Assembly (NCBI RefSeq): GCF_036881715.1
Contig: NZ_JBAKBF010000005.1
Location: forward strand, 124,001-188,000
Length of the DNA stretch: 64,000 bases
From: Pannonibacter anstelovis
GTDB lineage: Bacteria > Pseudomonadota > Alphaproteobacteria > Rhizobiales > Stappiaceae
Direction of reading: 5' to 3'
The notes beneath the pieces were generated by a model. That model was not told where the DNA came from. It saw only the letters and a program-made list of their open reading frames with translations, and searched no databases. The translations under genes and the position numbers were made by a program. Shown here piece by piece: positions 44,627 to 53,793 of the stretch (positions are counted from its first letter, which is position 1; the number at the start of each line of letters is the position of its first letter).

Positions 44627-45625
44627 ATGAATTTCGAATTTACCGAAGAACAGACAATGCTTGGCGAAAGCCTTGCCCGCACGCTTCAGCGCGGCAGTGA
44701 TCTGGACGCGTTGCTGGAGCTTGGCGTCGGGACTGCCCTTCTGCGGGAGGAGCACGGCGGATTTGGCGGGCTTGGCCCCGATATTCTGCAGGTCTTTTCC
44801 ACGCTTGGCCGCGCCGCTGCCGTGACGCCCTTTCTGGACAGTCTGGTTCTGGGGGCTGGCATTCTTGCGGAGGCTGGCGAGACGGAGCTTGCCAGGGCTG
44901 CGGCCTCCGGCGAAATCCGGCTTGCGGTGGCGCTTGATGAGCCCGGCACCCGCTACGACGGCACGGTGAAAACCTCAGTGCAGGATGGCAAGCTGAGCGG
45001 CGAAAAATCGCTGGTTACCGGAGCTGATGCGGCGACACATTTCATCGTCAGCGCGGTGGATGGGCTTTACCTGATCGAGGCCCTGGCGGACGGTGTTTCC
45101 TTACGCGCATACCCGCTGATGGACGGCGGTAGGGGTGCCGAGATCAGCTTCGCGGCCACTCCGGCCCGCCGGATCGGAGGTCTTGAGCTTCTGGCCCGCC
45201 CTCAGGCTGCGGCGATCCTGGCTGTGTGTGCCGATGCACTGGGTGTGATGGAGCGCACGGTGGATCTGACGATCGACTACCTCAAGACCCGCAAGCAGTT
45301 CGGCCGGCCGATTGGTTCCTTCCAGGCGCTGCAGCACCGCTTTGCCGATTTGATCACCGAAGTGGAGCAGGCCCGTTCTGCAGTCTGGAATCTGGCCGGG
45401 CATCTCGACACTGCAGACCGGGACCGGCAGGTGGCTGCCACCAAGGTTCTGGTTGGCAAGGTGGCGCGGCTGGTTGCCGAGGAGGCGGTGCAGCTTCACG
45501 GCGGCATCGGCATGACCGAAGAGTATGAACTTGCCTCTCTGGTGCGCCGCCTGCTGGCCGCAGATGCCCGCTTTGGTGACAGTGACGCCCATCTGGAGCG
45601 CTTCATCGCGCTGTCTGCCGCATGA
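44627..45625 (+). CDS. Acyl-CoA dehydrogenase, short partner subunit (PimD-like)
   Basis: From ATG 44627 (GAGGGGGCTGTC before it) the protein has 332 residues, shorter than a usual 380-400-residue acyl-CoA dehydrogenase. It keeps the N-terminal helical domain (MNFEFTEEQTMLGESL), a reduced middle domain, and the C-terminal helices (YLKTRKQFGRPIGSFQALQHRFADL, EAVQLHGGIGMTEEYELASLVRRLL). The canonical WCQGYSEPGAGSD run is absent. Together with the preceding gene it looks like the small subunit of a heteromeric dehydrogenase such as PimCD. Its stop overlaps the thioesterase start by 4 bp. Confidence 0.88.
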   Translation: MNFEFTEEQTMLGESLARTLQRGSDLDALLELGVGTALLREEHGGFGGLGPDILQVFSTLGRAAAVTPFLDSLVLGAGILAEAGETELARAAASGEIRLAVALDEPGTRYDGTVKTSVQDGKLSGEKSLVTGADAATHFIVSAVDGLYLIEALADGVSLRAYPLMDGGRGAEISFAATPARRIGGLELLARPQAAAILAVCADALGVMERTVDLTIDYLKTRKQFGRPIGSFQALQHRFADLITEVEQARSAVWNLAGHLDTADRDRQVAATKVLVGKVARLVAEEAVQLHGGIGMTEEYELASLVRRLLAADARFGDSDAHLERFIALSAA

Positions 45626-46071
45626 CGCTGCCTGACGAAAGCTCCCGGCTGATCACGGAGGAAACCGGCAGCCAGCGGCTGATCGGTTATACGCTGGAGG
45701 TTGGCCATCCCGATGGAGGTGGCCGCTGCCGGCTGATCGTGGATGAGCGGCATGTAAACCGCCAGAACATCCTGCATGGCGGCATCGCAACGCTGCTCCT
45801 CGACAATGCCTGTGCTGTGTCGGCCAGTCTGACCGTGGACGATACCGGCCGTCAGCCTTTCACGACCCTGTCGCTCAACGTGAATTTCCTTGCCGCCGGG
45901 CACAGGGGCGGCGTCACGGCCATTGGCCGGGTCACTGGCGGTGGACGGAAGATCATCTTCGCCAGCGCCGAACTGTTCCATGACAATGGCACGCTCATCG
46001 CAACCGCTTCAGGGGTATTCAAGCGTGCGCCCGCGCCCCCCGCCGGAAGCGGTGAAGCGGCCAGTGCCTGA
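45622..46071 (+). CDS. PaaI-family hotdog thioesterase
   Basis: The 149-residue hotdog-fold protein has the family motif NILHGGIATLLLDNACAVSA (catalytic-loop HGG with downstream Asp) and SLNVNFLAAGHRGGVTAIGRV. Members hydrolyse acyl- or aryl-CoA esters, and in catabolic operons often rescue CoA from dead-end intermediates. The start ATG overlaps the dehydrogenase stop (ATGA). The C terminus is a Pro/Ala tail of little information. Confidence 0.9.
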   Translation: MTLPDESSRLITEETGSQRLIGYTLEVGHPDGGGRCRLIVDERHVNRQNILHGGIATLLLDNACAVSASLTVDDTGRQPFTTLSLNVNFLAAGHRGGVTAIGRVTGGGRKIIFASAELFHDNGTLIATASGVFKRAPAPPAGSGEAASA

Positions 46072-46185
46072 CAGCGTTCCGGGCGGGAGGAGGACACCGC
46101 CCGGAGCAAATGACATCACCTAGATCCAGCACAAGGGACGCAGCCGGCCTGCCAGAATGGCCGTCGCTGGTCCGGGAGGAACTCC

Positions 46186-47691
46186 ATGTCTTTCAGCCGT
46201 ATCCATCAGCCGCTTGACGTCCATCTCGCTGCCCGGCCCGAGGCAACCGCCTTCCGTGACTTCGATGGGAGCCGCATCTCCTACCGCGCGCTCAGCGAAG
46301 CGGTGGATGCCATGGTTGCCGAACTGGCCGGTCTTGGGCTTCAGGCAGGCGACAGGCTGCTCATTCTGGCTGAAAACTGCGCGGCACTGGTCGGCCTCGT
46401 CATGGCTGCTTCAAGGCTCAATGCGATTGCCGTACCTGTGAATGCCCGCATGACAAGTCACGAACTGCAGCGCATCGCGCCGCATGCGGACCCGAGGCTG
46501 ACCGTCTATCTCTCCAACGTGTCGCCTGATGCAGCCGCTCATGCTGCGGAGGCGGGCGCGCGGTCCTGGCAGACCGCTCTTGGCGCACTTGAAATTTCCG
46601 GTCCTTTCCCGGACGCCGTCCCCGAGCCTGTCCGTCCCGGCCGGGAAGCGGTGGCGGTGATCCTCTACACCACCGGCACGACAGGCACGCCCAAGGGCGT
46701 CATGCTCACTCATTCCAATCTGCTGTTCGGCGGTGAAACCTCCGTGCGCATGCGCAAGATTGTGAGCGAAGACCTGATCCTCGGCGTTCTGCCCATGACC
46801 CATGTTTTCGGCCTGACGTCGATGATGATCGCAAGCGTCGTCGCAGGTGCCAGCCTCTGGCTCTTCCCGCGCTTCAACGCTGCTACCGTGCTTGAGGCGC
46901 TGACGTCTGGTGTGACGGTGATGCCGGCGGTGCCGCAGATTCATGCGCTGGTCATGGCGGAGGCGGACAAGCAGGGCCTGGCGCAATTGCCCACGAAGAC
47001 CTTGCGTTACGTTTCCTCCGGTGCCGCGCCGCTTGATCCTGACTGGAAGCGCCGGGCGGAGCAATTCTACGGCTGCGCCCTGCAGAATGGCTATGGAATG
47101 ACCGAAACGACGGCGGGTGTGACCCTGACCGTCAATCCGCGTGGTGTGGCCGATGTCAGCGTCGGCCCCGCGCTGCCCGGCGTGGAATTGAAACTGCGCA
47201 ATCCGGGCAGCGACGGGGTGGGCGAAATCCTGACACGCGGTCCGCATGTGATGCCCGGCTATTTCCGCAACCCGGCTGAAACAGCTGCCGTTTTTGATGA
47301 AGAGGGTTTTCTGTGCACCGGCGATCTGGGCCGCATTGATGGCGACGGCAATCTCCACATTGCCGGGCGTGCCCGCGAGCTGATCATCCGGGGCGGCTTC
47401 AACGTCTATCCGCCGGAAGTGGAGAGCGCGCTGAACGATCATCCGGGCGTGCTGCAATGCGCTGTTGTTGGCCGCACGGTGAGTGGCGGCAATGAGGAGG
47501 TTCTTGCCTTCTGTCAGGTCCGCGATGCTGCGGCGCTGACCGAGAAGGAACTGCACGACCACGCCGCCAGCCGTCTCTCGCCCTACAAGGTTCCCTCCCG
47601 CATCATCATCACCAACACGCTGCCTGCCGCACCGACGGGCAAGATCCTGAAGAACAAGCTGATTGAAACCTTCAGGCAGGATCTCGACTGA
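46186..47691 (+). CDS. AMP-forming acyl-CoA ligase
   Basis: The 501-residue class I adenylate-forming enzyme has the P-loop VILYTTGTTGTPKGVMLTHSN (read in parts), YVSSGAAPLDPDWKRR, NGYGMTETTAGV, CTGDLGRIDGDGNLHIAGRARELIIRGGFNVYPPEVE (in parts) and the catalytic Lys in PTGKILKNKL. It activates a carboxylic acid to its CoA thioester with ATP. As last gene of the operon, after a 114-bp gap, it supplies the first intracellular step for the acid imported by the TRAP system. The substrate could be a fatty, dicarboxylic or aromatic acid. Confidence 0.93.
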   Translation: MSFSRIHQPLDVHLAARPEATAFRDFDGSRISYRALSEAVDAMVAELAGLGLQAGDRLLILAENCAALVGLVMAASRLNAIAVPVNARMTSHELQRIAPHADPRLTVYLSNVSPDAAAHAAEAGARSWQTALGALEISGPFPDAVPEPVRPGREAVAVILYTTGTTGTPKGVMLTHSNLLFGGETSVRMRKIVSEDLILGVLPMTHVFGLTSMMIASVVAGASLWLFPRFNAATVLEALTSGVTVMPAVPQIHALVMAEADKQGLAQLPTKTLRYVSSGAAPLDPDWKRRAEQFYGCALQNGYGMTETTAGVTLTVNPRGVADVSVGPALPGVELKLRNPGSDGVGEILTRGPHVMPGYFRNPAETAAVFDEEGFLCTGDLGRIDGDGNLHIAGRARELIIRGGFNVYPPEVESALNDHPGVLQCAVVGRTVSGGNEEVLAFCQVRDAAALTEKELHDHAASRLSPYKVPSRIIITNTLPAAPTGKILKNKLIETFRQDLD

Positions 47692-47757
47692 GGAGGAGGG
47701 GCCCGGCGGAGGACGGGAAAACTGCTTCTGCGCCCGCAAGAAAAAGCCGCACGCTTC

Positions 47758-48459
47758 TCATTCTCCGGTCATCAGCCGGTAGCCGACGCCGGGTTCCGTG
47801 CGCAGGATGGCGGGGGCGGCCGGGTCGCGCTCGATCTTCTGGCGTAACTGGCCGATGAAGACGCGCAGATACTGCAGGTCATCCCCGTGTGCCGGACCCC
47901 AGACGGAGGTCAGCAGGATGCGATGGGTGACGACGCGCCCGGCATGGCGTGAGAGCAGGGCGAGCAGATCGTATTCCTTGGGTGTCAGCCGGATCTCGCT
48001 GCCATCACGAGAGACAGTGCGGCGGATGGTATCGATCACAAGTCCATCCGTCTCCAGCACCTGCGGCAAGGCTTCGGCCTGTCCGTGGTGGCGCAGGGCC
48101 GTGCGGATGCGGGCAGTCAGCTCGCCGATGCCGAAGGGCTTTTCGATGTAGTCGTCGGCGCCCAGATCCAGCGCGGCGATCTTCTCGCTCTCCCGGTCGC
48201 GGGCGGAGAGGATAAGGATCGGCAGGGTGCTCCAGCCGCGCAGGCTGGCGATCACGTCCTTGCCGTCCATGTCCGGCAGGCCGAGATCAAGGATAACAAG
48301 ATCAGGCGCGGCGGTTGCCACCGCCTTCAACGCCTCGCCGCCGGTTGCCGCTTCCACCACGTCATAGCCCGCTGCCGTTAGCGCAGGCTTGAGGAACCGC
48401 TGGATTTGCGGCTCATCGTCAACGACAAGGATGCGTGCGCCGGAGGACTGTCCTGTCAT
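47758..48459 (-). CDS. kdpE: KDP operon response regulator
   Basis: The 233-residue OmpR/PhoB-type regulator has a receiver domain (ILVVDDEPQIQRFL, LVILDLGLPDMDG with the phospho-Asp, ILSARD, IEKPFG) and a winged-helix output domain (RLTPKEYDLLALLSRHAGRVVTHRILLTSVWG, in parts; YLRVFIGQLRQKIE). It is the partner of KdpD and activates the kdp genes under low potassium or ionic stress. Its ATG overlaps the kdpD stop by 4 bp. It is convergent with the acyl-CoA ligase gene, 66 bp away, with no clear terminator between. Confidence 0.97.
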   Translation of the reverse strand: MTGQSSGARILVVDDEPQIQRFLKPALTAAGYDVVEAATGGEALKAVATAAPDLVILDLGLPDMDGKDVIASLRGWSTLPILILSARDRESEKIAALDLGADDYIEKPFGIGELTARIRTALRHHGQAEALPQVLETDGLVIDTIRRTVSRDGSEIRLTPKEYDLLALLSRHAGRVVTHRILLTSVWGPAHGDDLQYLRVFIGQLRQKIERDPAAPAILRTEPGVGYRLMTGE

Positions 48460-51137
48460 TCTGGCAATTTTCCTTCCTGTGCGGTGCCAGCGGGAAAGCG
48501 CATGACCAGCCGTGTGCCCTTGCGCCGGATGGCCGGGCTCTCGGCATGAATGCGCCCGCCCATGGCTTCCACGAAACCGCGTGCGATGGCAAGGCCAAGC
48601 CCGGTGCCGGGCGCCCTCCCATCCGCCTTGCCGCGCCGGTAGAATTTCTCGAACACCCGTTCCAGATCCTCCGGCGGGATACCCTTGCCCAGATCTGTGA
48701 CGGAAATGAGCACGTCCTCCCCGTCCTGCCTTGCATAAACGTTGACCGGCTCCTGTCCGCCATACTTGATGGCGTTGTCCAGCAGGTTGAACAGCACCTG
48801 ACCCAGCAGCACGCTGTCGCCGCGGATCAGTGGCAGGCCGGGCGCAATGCCGGTGTCAATCGCCCGGCCGGGGAAGTAGCGCCTTGCCCGCTCGACGGAG
48901 GACTGGATCACGTCCGTCACATCCAGCCATTCCTGCCGTGGCTCGAGGCTGCCCGCCTCGATCCTCGTCATGTCCAGCAGGTTGGCGACGAAGCGGCTCA
49001 TGCGGCTGCTTTCCTCCTCGATGGATTGCAGCAGGTCATCCTGACTTTCCGGGCTCATGCGCCGGCCAAGCTGGCGCAGGCTGGTGACAGAGCCAGTGAT
49101 CGTTGCCAGAGGTGTCCGAAGGTCATGCGAGATGGAAGACAGCAGCGCATCGCGGTAGCGCTCGCTCTCCTGCCGTGCGGTCTGGGCGGCGCTGGCTTCC
49201 GACAGGCGGGCCCGGTCGATGGCGATGGCTGTCTGGTCGAGAATGGCCGACAGCGCCCGTTCCTCATTGATGCCAATGCGCTCAACCGTCTGCTCCACAC
49301 CGCAGACGCCAACAGGCCCGTGAGGGCTGAGCAGGGGGCGGAACTCGAAGCGGCAGTTGGGCAGCGTGCCTGTGCCGTGCCCGGCGCGCTCCTCCTTGTC
49401 CAGCGACCAGCGGGCAGCTGTCAGAGCGGTCACGTCCAGTTCCGTATCCGGCGGCCAGGCCCCGGCGATACGCAGGTCACCGTTCTCCGGCACCAGCATG
49501 ACGATGTTGCGCTTCAGGCTGGCCTGCAACTGCGAGACAGAGGCCCAGATCACATCCTCGGCCTTTTCCGTACCAGACAGCTTGCGCGAGAAATCATAGA
49601 GCGCCTGAAGCGCAGTCGCGCGCTTGCGCGCCGTTTCCGCCTGTTCGCGGATGCGCGAGGCAAAGCCTCCCGCGATCACGGCCACGCAAAAGAATACGAA
49701 GAACGAGAATACTTCGTGCGGCGCAGCGATGGTGAAGGTGTGGCGCGGATTGATGAAGAAGAAATTGTAGCAGAGCGCCGAAAATATCACCGCCAGCAAG
49801 GCAGCCGTATAGCCTGAGGTGACGGCTGCTCCCAGAACCGCCAGCAGGAACAGCAGCGAGATGTTGGGCAGGTGCACGAAGAGATCGATCACCTGGCCGA
49901 AGGCCGTGACGCCTGCTGCAAACAGCAGGGCGGTTGCCGCTGCATGCGGCAGGTCCTTCCAGGAGAAGCGGGGACGCCAGGCGATGGGGCGCGGCGCTTC
50001 CTTGCGTTCGGGGGTTACCAGATGCAGGCCAATGCCGGAGGCGCGGCGCGAGAGCGCTTCGGGCAGGGAGAGCGAGAAAAAGCGCCGCCAGCCGTGGTTC
50101 TTGCGCGCGCCGATGACGATCTGCGTGGCATGCTCCCGCCTTGCAAGGCGCAGGATTTCCTCCACGAAATCCGTGCCGATGATGCGCCGGGTTTCTGCGC
50201 CCAGCTGCTCGGCCAGATGCAGGAGATGCTCGATGCGGGCGAGATCCGGTCTGGTCTCTGCTTCCCGGTCGGCACGCTCCACTGAAACGGCCATCCACGG
50301 TGCGTTAAGGCCTGAGGCGAGGCGGCTGGCCACCCGGACGACTTTCTCCGAAAGGTCATCCGGCCCCACGCAAACGATCAGCCTCTCGCTCGTCGCCCAG
50401 GGCCCTTCGATGGCATGCTGCTTGAGAAAATCGACCATCTGGTCATCGACGCGGCCAGCCGTCCGCCGCAAGGCCAGCTCGCGCAGCGCGGTGAGGTTGC
50501 CAACCCGGAAGAACCGTTCGGTCGCCCGGCGGGCATTGTCCGGCAGGTAGACCTTGCCCTCTTGCAGACGCTCGATCAGCTCGGCAGGCGTCAGATCCAC
50601 AAGGATCACCTCGTCCGCTCGTTTCAGCACCACATCCGGTACACGCTCGCGCACAGTTACGCCGGTGATCTGGGTCACCAGGTCGGCCAGGCTTTCCAGA
50701 TGCTGGATGTTGAGTGCGGTCCATACATCAATGTCGGCGCCGGTCAGTTCCTCGATGTCCTGATAGCGCTTCGGGTGGCGGCTGCCTTCCGGGTTGGAAT
50801 GGGCCAGTTCATCGACGATCAGAATGCGCGGCCGGAGCGCAAGGGCGCCGTCCAGATCAAAGGCCTCCAGCATACGCCCGCGGTGCAGCACCCGCTTGCG
50901 CGGCAGGACATTCAGCCCGTCCAGCAAGGCAGCGGTTTCGCTGCGCCCATGGGTTTCGACGACCCCAACGGCGACTTCGATGCCATCGGCCTTGAGGCGT
51001 TGCGCGCGGCTCAGCATGGCGAAGGTCTTGCCGACGCCTGGGGCTGCCCCGAGGAAGACCGTCAGCTTGCCGCGCCGGTCCTTGTCCGCAAGGGCAAGCA
51101 GGGCATCCGGATCGGGCCTGCGGTCTTCCTCGGCCAT
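48456..51137 (-). CDS. kdpD: Potassium-sensing histidine kinase
   Basis: I chose ATG 51137, eight bases after AAGGAG, giving 893 residues; a GTG at 51146 that overlaps the kdpC stop is the alternative. The N-terminal KdpD domain has Walker A GAAPGVGKT (about 30-38) and DELAHSNPEGSRHPKRYQDI. A Usp-like domain follows, then four helices (LPHAAATALLFAAGVTAFG to VFSFFVFFCVAVIAGG), a GAF-like region and the kinase core: H-box SSISHDLRTPLATI, N-box NLLDNAIKYG, then DLGKGIPPEDLERVFEKFYR and GTGLGLAIARG. The domain set is complete. Confidence 0.97.
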   Translation of the reverse strand: MAEEDRRPDPDALLALADKDRRGKLTVFLGAAPGVGKTFAMLSRAQRLKADGIEVAVGVVETHGRSETAALLDGLNVLPRKRVLHRGRMLEAFDLDGALALRPRILIVDELAHSNPEGSRHPKRYQDIEELTGADIDVWTALNIQHLESLADLVTQITGVTVRERVPDVVLKRADEVILVDLTPAELIERLQEGKVYLPDNARRATERFFRVGNLTALRELALRRTAGRVDDQMVDFLKQHAIEGPWATSERLIVCVGPDDLSEKVVRVASRLASGLNAPWMAVSVERADREAETRPDLARIEHLLHLAEQLGAETRRIIGTDFVEEILRLARREHATQIVIGARKNHGWRRFFSLSLPEALSRRASGIGLHLVTPERKEAPRPIAWRPRFSWKDLPHAAATALLFAAGVTAFGQVIDLFVHLPNISLLFLLAVLGAAVTSGYTAALLAVIFSALCYNFFFINPRHTFTIAAPHEVFSFFVFFCVAVIAGGFASRIREQAETARKRATALQALYDFSRKLSGTEKAEDVIWASVSQLQASLKRNIVMLVPENGDLRIAGAWPPDTELDVTALTAARWSLDKEERAGHGTGTLPNCRFEFRPLLSPHGPVGVCGVEQTVERIGINEERALSAILDQTAIAIDRARLSEASAAQTARQESERYRDALLSSISHDLRTPLATITGSVTSLRQLGRRMSPESQDDLLQSIEEESSRMSRFVANLLDMTRIEAGSLEPRQEWLDVTDVIQSSVERARRYFPGRAIDTGIAPGLPLIRGDSVLLGQVLFNLLDNAIKYGGQEPVNVYARQDGEDVLISVTDLGKGIPPEDLERVFEKFYRRGKADGRAPGTGLGLAIARGFVEAMGGRIHAESPAIRRKGTRLVMRFPAGTAQEGKLPE

Positions 51138-51142
51138 GCGGC

Positions 51143-51712
51143 TCACTCCTTGAGGCTGTCGAGCGCCAGATTAAGCGCCAGCACGTTTACACGAGGTTCC
51201 CCGAAGACGCCAAGCAACGGCTCTTCCGTGTGATCGCGCAGCAGGGTTCTGACCTTCGCCTCGGCAAGGCCGCGTGCCTGAGCAATGCGCGGCACCTGTG
51301 CCTGCGCGAAAGCGGGAGAGATATGCGGGTCAAGGCCGGAGCCCGAGGCCATAAGAGCGTCTGCGGGCAGGGGCGCACTCAAGCCGCTTGCGGTCAGCCT
51401 TGCCGCCTCTGCCTCCACCCGCGCCTTGAGGGCGGCGGATGTGGTGCCGAGGTTCGAGCCGGACGAGGCGCCTGCGTTGTAAGGCGTGTCCGGAGTTGCG
51501 GAAGGACGGGACCAGAAGTGGCGCGGATCGCTGAAGGCCTGACCGATGTAGAGCGAGCCTGCGGGCTTCCCGTCCCGCTCGATCAAGCTGCCGTTGGCTG
51601 CTCCCGGCATCAGAACCTGCGCGGCTCCGGTGATGGCGAGCGGATAGACCAGTCCGGTCAGGACGGTCATGGCGAGAGTGAGCACGATGGCGGGTCTGAG
51701 ATGGTTCAGCAT
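51143..51712 (-). CDS. kdpC: Potassium-transporting ATPase subunit C
   Basis: The 189-residue protein has one N-terminal membrane helix (AIVLTLAMTVLTGLVYPLAIT) and a periplasmic domain with GSLYIGQAFSDPRHFWSRPSATPDTPYNAGASSGSNLG (in parts), DALMASGSGLDPHISPAFA and VNVLALNLALDSL. It is the accessory subunit that stabilises the KdpFABC complex in the inner membrane. It lies 4 bp after the kdpB stop and overlaps the possible GTG start of kdpD. Confidence 0.97.
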   Translation of the reverse strand: MLNHLRPAIVLTLAMTVLTGLVYPLAITGAAQVLMPGAANGSLIERDGKPAGSLYIGQAFSDPRHFWSRPSATPDTPYNAGASSGSNLGTTSAALKARVEAEAARLTASGLSAPLPADALMASGSGLDPHISPAFAQAQVPRIAQARGLAEAKVRTLLRDHTEEPLLGVFGEPRVNVLALNLALDSLKE

Positions 51713-51716
51713 GGGG

Positions 51717-53780
51717 TTACACCAGATTGAGGGCGCTGACGGCCATGTCGATCAGCTTGATGCCTGCGAAAGGCAGGATCAGGCCGCCAAGGCCATAGAT
51801 GGCAAGGTTCCGCCGCAGCAGGGAGGCCGCGCCTGCCGGACGGTAGGCAACGCCCTTCAGCGCCAGCGGGATCAGTGCCACGATGATCAGTGCGTTGAAG
51901 ATCACCGCCGACAGGATGGCCGAACGCGGCGAGGCCAGACCCATGATGTTGAGGCTGCCAAGCGCCGGATAGGCGGCGATGAACAGCGCCGGGATGATTG
52001 CGAAGTATTTGGCCACATCATTGGCAATGGAGAAGGTGGTCAGCGAGCCGCGTGTCATGAGCAGCTGTTTGCCGATCTCCACGATTTCGATGAGCTTGGT
52101 GGGGCTGGAGTCCAGATCCACCATGTTGGCAGCTTCGCGGGCCGCCTGAGTGCCGGTCTGCATGGCAACACCCACGTCTGCCTGCGCAAGGGCAGGGGCA
52201 TCGTTGGTGCCATCGCCGCACATGGCGATCAGGCGGCCGCCCTGCTGCTCGCGGCGGATATAGGCGAGCTTGTCTTCGGGCGTGGCGCTGGCCAGAAAGT
52301 CATCGACGCCGGCTTCCGAGGCGATTGCAGCGGCTGTGACCGGATTGTCGCCGGTGACCATGACCGTGCGGATGCCCATGGCGCGCAGGGCGGCAAACCG
52401 CTCCTTGATGCCAGGCTTGACCACGTCCTTGAGGTGGATAACGCCGAGCAGCCGCTTGCCATCAGCCACCGCCAGCGGGGTGCCGCCGCTGCGGGCGATC
52501 AGGTCTACGGCGCGGGAAAACTCTGCCGGAGCCGTTGCTGCCGTGAGGCGTGCGAAGGCCAGCACCGCATCCACCGCCCCCTTGCGCAGGCGGCGCTCTC
52601 CCATGTCCACGCCGGACAGGCGCGTCTCGGCGGAGAAAGCGATGACGGCATCAGGCGTTACCTGCGGCAGGGCGATGCCGAAGTCACCTGTGGCGAGGGC
52701 AACGATGGAGCGGCCTTCCGGCGTTTCATCGGAAAGGCTGGCGAGCAACGCCGCTTCCGCCAGTTCTGGAATGCTGACGCCGGGCGCAGCGGCAAAATCG
52801 CTGGCCATACGGTTGCCGAAGGTGATCGTGCCAGTCTTGTCGAGCAGCAGCGTATCCACGTCGCCTGCGGCCTCAACTGCACGGCCCGAGGTGGCAATGA
52901 CGTTGAAGCGCACCAGCCGGTCCATGCCTGCAATGCCGATGGCTGACAGCAGCCCGCCGATGGTGGTGGGGATCAGCGTTACCAGCAGGGCCGCCAGCAC
53001 GGTGACGGAAATGACCGCGCCGGAATAGGCAGCAAGGCCCCAGATGGCGGTGCAGACGAAAAGGAAGATCAGCGTCAGGCCCGACAGCAGGATCGACAGG
53101 GCGATCTCGTTCGGCGTCTTCTGGCGCTGGGCGCCTTCAATGAGGGCGATCATCCGGTCCACGAAGCTGGAGCCGGGCGCCACGGTTATGCGCACACGGA
53201 TCTCGTCGGACAGCACCTCGGTGCCGCCCGTCACCGCCGAGCGGTCGCCGCCCGATTCACGGATGACAGGGGCTGATTCACCGGTGATGGCACTTTCGTT
53301 GACCGTGGCAACGCCCTCGATCACCTCGCCATCGCCCGGGATCAGCTCCCCGGCTGCCACCAGCACCTCGTCACCTACGGAGAGGCTGGCGGCGGGGATG
53401 CTTTCCGTACTGCCGTCCGGCAGGAGGCGGCGGGCGGTGAGTTCGGACTTGGTGCGCTTCAGGCTGTCTGCCTGCGCCCGCCCGCGTCCTTCGGCCACGG
53501 CTTCGGCGAAGGTGGCGAAAAGCACCGTGAACCAGAGCCATGCGGCAATCTGGCCGGAGAAGACGGTGTCTTCCGCTCCCAGCACCAGATCACGGGCGAA
53601 CAGCACGGTCACCAGTGCCGCCACCACTTCGGTGACGAAGATGACCGGATTGCGCACCAGCTGGCGCGGGTCCAGCTTCACGACCGCATCACGCAAGGCG
53701 GGAAGCAGAATTGCGGGGGAGAGCATGTTCGGGCCGTGAGGCAGCTTCTGCCCCTTGGCATCCCTTGTGTCAGTGGACAT
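51717..53780 (-). CDS. kdpB: Potassium-transporting P-type ATPase subunit B
   Basis: The 687-residue catalytic subunit begins at ATG 53780 (MSTDTRDAKGQ); the open frame runs on to 53981 but that part lies in kdpA. Present are the actuator TGESAP, the phosphorylated Asp in LLDKTGTITFGNRMA, the nucleotide-domain loops and the hinge MCGDGTNDAPALAQADVGVAM, with membrane helices in between. It hydrolyses ATP to drive K+ uptake through KdpA. The 13-bp gap to the kdpA stop fits the operon. Confidence 0.98.
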   Translation of the reverse strand: MSTDTRDAKGQKLPHGPNMLSPAILLPALRDAVVKLDPRQLVRNPVIFVTEVVAALVTVLFARDLVLGAEDTVFSGQIAAWLWFTVLFATFAEAVAEGRGRAQADSLKRTKSELTARRLLPDGSTESIPAASLSVGDEVLVAAGELIPGDGEVIEGVATVNESAITGESAPVIRESGGDRSAVTGGTEVLSDEIRVRITVAPGSSFVDRMIALIEGAQRQKTPNEIALSILLSGLTLIFLFVCTAIWGLAAYSGAVISVTVLAALLVTLIPTTIGGLLSAIGIAGMDRLVRFNVIATSGRAVEAAGDVDTLLLDKTGTITFGNRMASDFAAAPGVSIPELAEAALLASLSDETPEGRSIVALATGDFGIALPQVTPDAVIAFSAETRLSGVDMGERRLRKGAVDAVLAFARLTAATAPAEFSRAVDLIARSGGTPLAVADGKRLLGVIHLKDVVKPGIKERFAALRAMGIRTVMVTGDNPVTAAAIASEAGVDDFLASATPEDKLAYIRREQQGGRLIAMCGDGTNDAPALAQADVGVAMQTGTQAAREAANMVDLDSSPTKLIEIVEIGKQLLMTRGSLTTFSIANDVAKYFAIIPALFIAAYPALGSLNIMGLASPRSAILSAVIFNALIIVALIPLALKGVAYRPAGAASLLRRNLAIYGLGGLILPFAGIKLIDMAVSALNLV

Positions 53781-53793
53781 GGGAATAACCCTT

